From Fallopia convolvulus (taxonomy: Eukaryota; Streptophyta; Magnoliopsida; Caryophyllales; Polygonaceae), in NCBI GenBank assembly GCA_964016875.1, contig OZ024736.1:38410707-38474706 (forward strand): a DNA stretch of 64,000 nt, written 5' to 3'. The translations under genes were made by a program, and so were the position numbers. Under the pieces are notes generated by a model, which did not search any database, was not told where the DNA came from, and worked only from the letters and a program-made list of their open reading frames with translations. Below, in pieces: positions 58,240-64,000 of this stretch (position 1 is its first letter; every line of letters begins with the position of its first letter).

Positions 58240-59266
58240 CTAGTTGTATCCGTCGTACTATGTACGACTATGGTTTGACATTTTATAGATATTAAATATA
58301 AATATAATATAAAATTTAATGTAAGTAATTTATTATCTGTACAATGTAAGATTTTTATTGGATTCAAATAAAATAAAATAAATATAAGTTATTAAGTTTA
58401 ATGTTAAGAAATTAAAAAAGTTATTAAGCTAAAATAATATATTACATTTCTCTTTTTCATTGATGATATTTCATATGTACTTAATTTAAAAAAAAGATAA
58501 CATATTAATTAAAAAAGATTTATATATTAGAATATGGAAGAGATAAGATTTAAATAACACAATAATTAAATTAATTAATAAGATATAATAAAATATGAAA
58601 GATAAAGATAAAAATAATTTATTTATAGAAAATAAATAAAAAATAATTTATTTTGATTTAAGGTGTGGCCAAACTCATTTTGTGGTTCGATAAAGTAAAG
58701 ATTAGATAACATTAAATATTATATTTGTTTGATGTCAAAGATAGATTTAAATAGTTAAAGAAAAATTTAATAGAAAAAGGTTAAAATATTAGGAATAAAG
58801 ATTAATTTTTAAATATGAGGTGGGGCCAGTATCATTTTGGTGAGCCCGAAAAAGTATAGCTTTAATATATAGTTATAGATTTTTTTATTTAGTAATGTTT
58901 ATTATTTAAATAATTTTTTTAAAAATATGTGTATATTAATTAAATTTTATTTTTTTAGTATGTGATACTATATGAAACAATCTACTCATACATTATCTAT
59001 CCATTATCTGTTTTATAAAGTGGTTAAGATAAATCGTGATTTCTAGGATTATTATTAGAGTATAATATGAAGGGGGCTTTTTAGAATTATTATTTAGTTT
59101 TTTTAAGTTGAAAAAAGCTTTTCCATTAATATGAAGGGGGATTTCTAGAATTATTATTTAGTTTTTTAAGTTGAAAAAAGCTTTTCCATTATTTTATTGA
59201 AGGTATGCCACGTGACGCAAATTTTTACACAGACTTGATTTCTGCTTTATAATGTATTAGTATAGA
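58240..59266 (-). mobile_element. Helitron-like element, minus orientation
   Basis: On the minus strand the 3' end is CTAG (58240-58243) followed by T, preceded by a perfect hairpin GTCGTAC-ata-GTACGAC (58252-58268). A 5' start TCTATACTAATACATTATAA lies at 59266 after A. A second possible 5' start TCTATAACTATATATTAAAG lies at 58879 and matches the start of the element at 46458-47027, so 58240-58879 may be the core and the rest an extension or an older neighbour. No coding sequence is present. Confidence 0.68.
59065..59191 (+). repeat. Tandem duplication, 64-bp unit
   Basis: ATATGAAGGGGG...TTTTCCATTA occurs twice head to tail (59065-59128 and 59129-59191) with few changes. Confidence 0.9.
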
Positions 59267-59506
59267 TATCTCATGGCACCTATGCTAGAAATTTGTCATA
59301 ATTAACCCGTTTTAAGTTTGAAAAAAAATAAAATCTTAAATCCGAAACTTGTTTAAGCCTTTCATGGAATTTGGAATCCATCCAAACCGCGCGAACTGAA
59401 CGAGTCCAAAAACTTGAAAAAAAGAAAGTGCGCGCCGTACAAAACTATAAATTTTGCAATCTAAACAGCGATTATCCAAAGCGAATCGTGGGCGTAGGAT
59501 CATTTG

Positions 59507-59575
59507 CCACGTCATTAATCCGAGTCGAAGCCGGAGCACCAATAAGAGTCCAACCCCCTTTCTCTATATATAAGG
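59507..59575 (+). promoter_or_regulatory. H2B promoter: type I-like element, CCAAT box and TATA box
   Basis: CCACGTCATTAATCCGAG (59507-59524) matches most of the plant histone type I element (CCACGTCAnCGATCCGCG), with a perfect ACGTCA hexamer and an octamer-like half. CCAAT follows at 59539-59543 and TATATATAAGG at 59565-59575, about 110 bp before the ATG. Confidence 0.75.
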
Positions 59576-59685
59576 ACTCCTCAATTCGATCGGCACATAT
59601 CGCTTTATTATTCCTCTCAATCAAAAAAAAAAAAAGAATTCATCTTCCGATTACCTTTCTCTTCCCTCAATCAAAATTCTCATCA

Positions 59686-60123
59686 ATGGCACCTAAGGCG
59701 GAGAAGAAGCCGGCCGAGAAGAAGCCCGCGGAAGAGAAGAAGGCCGAGAAGGCACCGGCGGAGAAGAAGCCCAAGGCTGGGAAGAAGCTGCCAAAGGAAG
59801 GTGGCGCCGCTGCCGGAGACAAGAAGAAGAAGAGGACGAAGAAGAGCGTCGAGACTTACAAGATCTACATCTTCAAGGTCCTCAAGCAAGTCCACCCTGA
59901 CATCGGGATCTCCAGCAAGGCGATGGGAATCATGAACAGTTTCATCAACGATATCTTTGAGAAGTTGGCTCAGGAGTCTTCAAGGCTCGCCCGCTACAAC
60001 AAGAAGCCTACCATAACCTCTCGGGAAATTCAGACCGCCGTTCGCCTTGTTCTCCCCGGAGAGCTTGCCAAGCACGCCGTTTCTGAGGGCACCAAGGCTG
60101 TCACAAAGTTCACAAGCTCTTAG
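59686..60123 (+). CDS. Histone H2B
   Basis: Intronless gene for 145 residues. H2B dimerises with H2A in the nucleosome. The N-terminal tail (residues about 1-55) is built of repeated AEKKP/PAEKK units typical of plant H2B. The histone fold follows (SVETYKIYIFKVLKQVHPDI, SSKAMGIMNSFINDIFEKLA, RLARYNKKPTITSREIQTAV, LPGELAKHAVSEGTKAV), ending TKFTSS. Lys141 in the VTKFTSS end corresponds to the conserved ubiquitination site. An upstream-extended frame exists but starts in the promoter; ATG 59686 is the right start because MAPKAEKKP is the standard N-terminus and the TATA box lies just before it. Confidence 0.98.
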   Translation: MAPKAEKKPAEKKPAEEKKAEKAPAEKKPKAGKKLPKEGGAAAGDKKKKRTKKSVETYKIYIFKVLKQVHPDIGISSKAMGIMNSFINDIFEKLAQESSRLARYNKKPTITSREIQTAVRLVLPGELAKHAVSEGTKAVTKFTSS

Positions 60124-61928
60124 GGTTTGCGACTTTTTTCATGGTTTCCTTTGGATATGGCATGGATGGAAATTTAGTATTTTGTACTGATGCGTCTGAG
60201 TGGAGGATTGTCTTTGAATGCAATTACTTAGAATTTGATGTAATATAGTTTTAACTGAATGAAAAAAAGCCTTATTTCTGTCTGTTCCTTCTCTCATTTA
60301 TGGTTTTTTGTTTGTTTGGCTCAAATTGGTAGTATTTATTTTGGATGGATTTTCGTAGTGCTCTGTTGTTTAGGGTGCTGAATTGTGCTTTAGCCCGTGC
60401 TGAAGTCGAGTCTGAGTGCCTAGATTGCCTTGTATCGGGCTAATTTGTTCTCTCAACTATTACACTGATTTTTATTAGGGAAAAGGCTGCTACGTTTAGG
60501 TTCATGACTAAATGTTTCTTAGCTAGTGCTGGATCTTTATAAACTCACCTAACCAGAAATTTGCAGTAGATATAGCAAGGAATACTATGTGGAATATGAA
60601 TTGGATTCATCATTGATGAGGTTTTGGTTGTTTTTTTCAGAGAAGTCCTATGAAAGATTTTCCGCATCCTAGGTGCCAAAAATTTAGAAATAGATTTGTA
60701 TATTAACCAAGCCACATGAAACTGCTATATGCATTCTTCCATACGGGTTCCTGTCTTCCAGCCTGCTACCTTCATTGCTGACAATAGATAGTGTCTTTTA
60801 CCTGTGCTATTTGGTGCCATGGAAAAACTGGGAGCTTTGGATCTATGTGAGGTCTTTGGTAACAAGCTACTGCTGTGTGAGGTCTTTAGTAACAAGTCCT
60901 TGCACACTTTTAAGCCAAACTTATATCTGTTGAGGCTTTTCAGTCTTTCTTAAAGGTGTTTCAACTTCTGTAACATATGGCAGCCATGATAGTGATTCTC
61001 TTCTGAAGCAATGTGCAGGAAATTTGGATCATGGACCCTTATGTTCCTGATTCTGAACGGGGCTGGCTACTTAACCAGATCTCTGAAGGACACCATTGCA
61101 GGAGAGTGGCCCGGAGATTCTTTCATGAACAAACAAAGCTTTGGTCTGAGGGAACTAGGGAAGTTATACTCATGATTGTGCAAAACCATTTCAACGCAAA
61201 ATAGTTCATTTCTTCTACATGGATTAAGAATAAAATCGTGTTTGTTTTTGTGTTTGACAGCAGAATTTGCTGTCAAATATTCAGCCATGGATACAGAATA
61301 GTCATTCAAGTGCCTTTCTCGTTGAAATTGGTTTCATTAGGGAGGTTTCTCGTCGTTCTCAGATGTGTACGGTACTTTTTAAACTTCATACATCTTTGTG
61401 AACTGGTTGAACACGAGATTCGTTAACTACAGCAACTATTTATTTTTTGAGCTGCACTTTGTCAAAAGAATGTGAAAAATATTGTATCAAGTTTTCCACT
61501 ATGTTGTCCGGAATTTAGTGACAAGGGTGCGATGTTTTGGGCTCTGAAACTGGTTCCTCTCAACTACTAACAATGCTGAGTTGCCAAGTTACATGAGAAC
61601 GTACAGTGGAGATAACAACAGAGCCATCAAAGGTTTTGTACAAAATAAAATTAGTTGCTCAGATTGTGCTGGACATATTTAAGCTCCTCCAAAAATTGCT
61701 GATTTAGCATAGATGGAAAATGTAATTGATTTGGAGTTGGTTCATTGATCATGGAAATAGAGTTACAGACCTGGGAACAATGTGTATCCGACTGAACATA
61801 TACAAAGGCAAGATTATAAATCTCCATAAACTTGTAAAGAAGAGAATATTATCAAAACTGATTTTATACACACATTTAATCGTATAACTGATAAGACACA
61901 TCACAAAAAAAAAAAAACCCTGAGAGAT
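60124..61928. other. 3' flank of H2B and intergenic
   Basis: A 30-bp direct repeat (TGTGAGGTCTTTRGTAACAAG core) occurs twice at about 60843-60901. A frame at 61013-61204 (MQEIWIMDPYVPDSERGWLL start) has protein-like composition and a possible splice acceptor (TGTGCAG) before it, but I do not recognise it. Confidence 0.35.
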
Positions 61929-61936
61929 ATGTAAAG

Positions 61937-63934
61937 TAGGGGTGGGCACGGTCGGTTAACCGGAGTTTCGGTTAACCGGATATCGGTTAGTAAATTTCAA
62001 TAACTATAATCGTACCGTTCGTTATCGGTTAACCGTTAACGGTTAACCGTGAAACTCGGTACGGTTTATCGGTTAACCAACTTATTTTAAATTTTATTTT
62101 TTATTAAAAAATTAGATTTTAATACAAAAATTATCTTTTTTTTTCAATAAAATAAACTTAAAATTTAAATTAAATGCAAAATACAAACACACATGGCATG
62201 CCCAAATCCAGTTTGTAGTAAAAACATATATCTAATTTAACTAAAATTTAATCTGCAAGTTAACTAAAATTTAATATGCAATTTAACTAAATTTAAAATA
62301 AATTTGATATGAAAAAATAATATGCAAGTTAACTTAAAAGGGTGGGAGTAATATTCTAAAAAATACTAGTGGTATACTGGTATTCAACCCAAAAAAGCAG
62401 ATGAGTGGTAGACTGGTAGTGCTCCTCTAAAAAATAGACATCTAAAAAAAAGTTACAAAAACAAATTGTATGACCAACTGAAATTGAATTACTACCATTC
62501 ACCCAAGCTCTGCAATCAAAACACAAGCATCAGTTTAAACCAACTATGCTAATTTAGCAGCTAATATTCTACAAAGATGATAATCTATGTATATATATAA
62601 AAGACGCAAGGAATAAGGCCATTACGTTGCGCCACCTAGGATTTTTCTATGTGTCGTTCCCACATTAAGCCACCTAGGATTTCGCCACATAGGATTTTTT
62701 ATTTTGAGAATTTATATATGTTGATATATTTTAGGATAATATAAAAATAGGATAAATTAATCTAGGAAAGATTCTATCTAAAAATAAAGAGGTTATCTAA
62801 TGTTAAATCTTAAATATTAATGTTAGATATTTGATATGATAATTTATTTAACTTAAAAAGATTATATATAAAATAAAATAAACTATAAAAGAATTAAATA
62901 TTTGGTAAAATGTTATTGATGAATATTATTTATAAAAATTTATTTAATTTATTTTTTCTATCACAATATAAGCTATCTGCCATGTAGGATTTTACCACGT
63001 GCCACCTAGGATTTTTCGCACATGTCATTCTCACAATTTATATATATTGAAAAGTTTCTATCTAACATAAAATAATATATAGTATATATTAGGATAGATT
63101 TTGAGTATATAATTGATTATAAGTTGATTACATTATCTTTATCTATATATTTATTTCTATAAAAGTTTTCTTAAATCAAATTATGATAATAAAATAAAAT
63201 AAAAATTACAAGATGACAAAAATTAAATTATCTATGTCTTTTTTATCCATTTATAATGTAAAATATTTTTTAAAAATGAAATTATGGTTAAAAAAATTTG
63301 TTTATAACTATATACTAAAGTTATATCTTTTTGAGCCACCACGTTGACTTTGACCCAAATTTATTTTAAAATTTTTTAAAGTTTATTTATATTACTTTAT
63401 ATTTTTCAAATAATTTTTCTCTGTTTATTTATAAAAATTGTAAAATTTCGAAATTTATTTGATTCTAAAAAAAAAAACTATTGTATGTGAGTACAAATTT
63501 TTTATTTTTATGTATCATTATTTTAAAATAAATATGCTCATACTTAATCCGAGTCGTAGTCGTGCCATAACTAGTAGATAACAATATCTTCATAAACTAA
63601 ATTGAACGTATGTCAAATGTTTATAAAGGAAAATAATAAATACGCGCACCTAGTTATAAATCAAATTACTCAGCACTATGTTCAGATATATAACCCCATT
63701 TTAAAAAACATATAATATATATTAGAAATATTATCGGTTATACGGTTAACCGCTCGTGAAAATATTAATAACCGTATCCGAACCGTTGAACCGTTAAAAG
63801 TATCGGTTGGTTAACCGTAACCGATTAATTTTTTTTTCGGTTCGGTTAACCGTAAAAGGTGATCGGTTCTTCGATTTTTCGGTTCGGAATTTTGATTACG
63901 GTTTTTCGGTTACGTTTTTTTTTTCCCAACCCTA
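61937..63934. mobile_element. hAT-type non-autonomous element with a nested Helitron-like element
   Basis: The ends are TAGGGGTGGG and, reversed, TAGGGTTGGG. The exact 8-bp duplication ATGTAAAG (61929-61936 and 63935-63942) identifies the hAT superfamily. Both ends are rich in CGGTTAACCG-type subterminal repeats (61950-62075 and 63735-63910), as expected for transposase-binding sites. There is no transposase frame. The element contains the Helitron-like sequence at 62584-63574; without it the hAT element is about 1.0 kb. Confidence 0.87.
62584..63574 (+). mobile_element. Helitron-like element nested in the hAT element
   Basis: Starts TCTATGTATATATATAAAAG after an A and ends CTAG (63571-63574) before a T. 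The subterminal hairpin is decayed (GTCGTAGTCGTGCC). The motif CCACCTAGGATTT recurs near 62629, 62671 and 63000 with weaker copies. A block near 63305 (TATAACTATATACTAAAG) resembles the 5' start of the elements at 47027 and 58879, so this may be a compound of two. Confidence 0.58.
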
Positions 63935-64000
63935 ATGTAAAGCATACGGAATGAACATTTGTTTTGGTTGATTGCATCAGATCCAGCGCTATAACATCAA

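Noticed and set aside
61950..62075. CRISPR-like array from repeated GGTTAACC
   Set aside because: The repeats are short, irregular and in both orientations; they are subterminal repeats of a hAT element in a plant genome.
1..64000. A new multi-gene defence or biosynthetic system
   Set aside because: The seven intact genes belong to known families with unrelated roles apart from the histones, and no unexplained conserved gene group is present.

Overview
This is a nuclear plant genomic window, most likely from a eudicot and possibly an asterid. The genes are split by short GT-AG introns, the core histones and UDP-xylose synthase are plant-type, and the AT-rich intergenic DNA is packed with plant transposon families. 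I cannot name the species. Seven protein genes look intact: two histone H4 genes (6448-6759 and 32541-32852, both minus), a FUSC/AaeB-like membrane protein gene (20895-24201, plus), a cytosolic UDP-glucuronate decarboxylase/UDP-xylose synthase gene (28118-31616, plus), an ACR9/ACR10-like ACT-domain gene (41791-44585, plus), an H2A.W-type histone gene (45435-45982, minus) and an H2B gene (59686-60123, plus). Intron-exon structures were worked out by hand from splice sites and frame continuity. All four core-gene promoters for histones carry an octamer-like CNCGGATY motif 160-240 bp upstream of the start codon.

Layout. 1-6400 is degenerate repeat DNA with an RNase H remnant and a 1.36 kb Mutator-like element flanked by a 9-bp target duplication. 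H4-1 follows, then a tRNA-derived SINE, a MITE-like element and a decayed Ty1/copia copy (about 9310-14240). That copy is interrupted by an RTE-type LINE fragment, a MITE and an expanded AT repeat. 14.3-20.7 kb has no gene but holds a near-perfect 79-nt palindrome and a Helitron-like element sitting inside an AT microsatellite. The FUSC gene is followed by a solo LTR and a 5'-truncated L1-type LINE that landed upstream of the UDP-xylose synthase gene. H4-2 lies tail-to-tail with that gene.

33.5-41.4 kb is another transposon block: a truncated copia gag, then a decayed LINE split by two separate LTR-like insertions whose removal restores the LINE reading frame, then a Harbinger-type MITE just upstream of the ACT gene. 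The ACT gene and the H2A.W gene are convergent. 46.4-59.3 kb holds Helitron-like elements, an unresolved repeat region and a young, nearly complete 7.95 kb Ty1/copia retrotransposon (minus strand) with both LTRs, primer site, polypurine tract, a 5-bp target duplication and one gag-pol frame carrying three stop codons. After H2B the window ends with a hAT-type element that contains a nested Helitron-like element.

How the genes relate: H4, H4, H2A.W and H2B supply nucleosome cores, and their shared promoter motif suggests coordinated S-phase expression. The metabolic and membrane genes show no link to one another. I found no operon, CRISPR array or convincing new multi-gene system. The notable content is the transposon nesting, the loose histone cluster and the palindrome.
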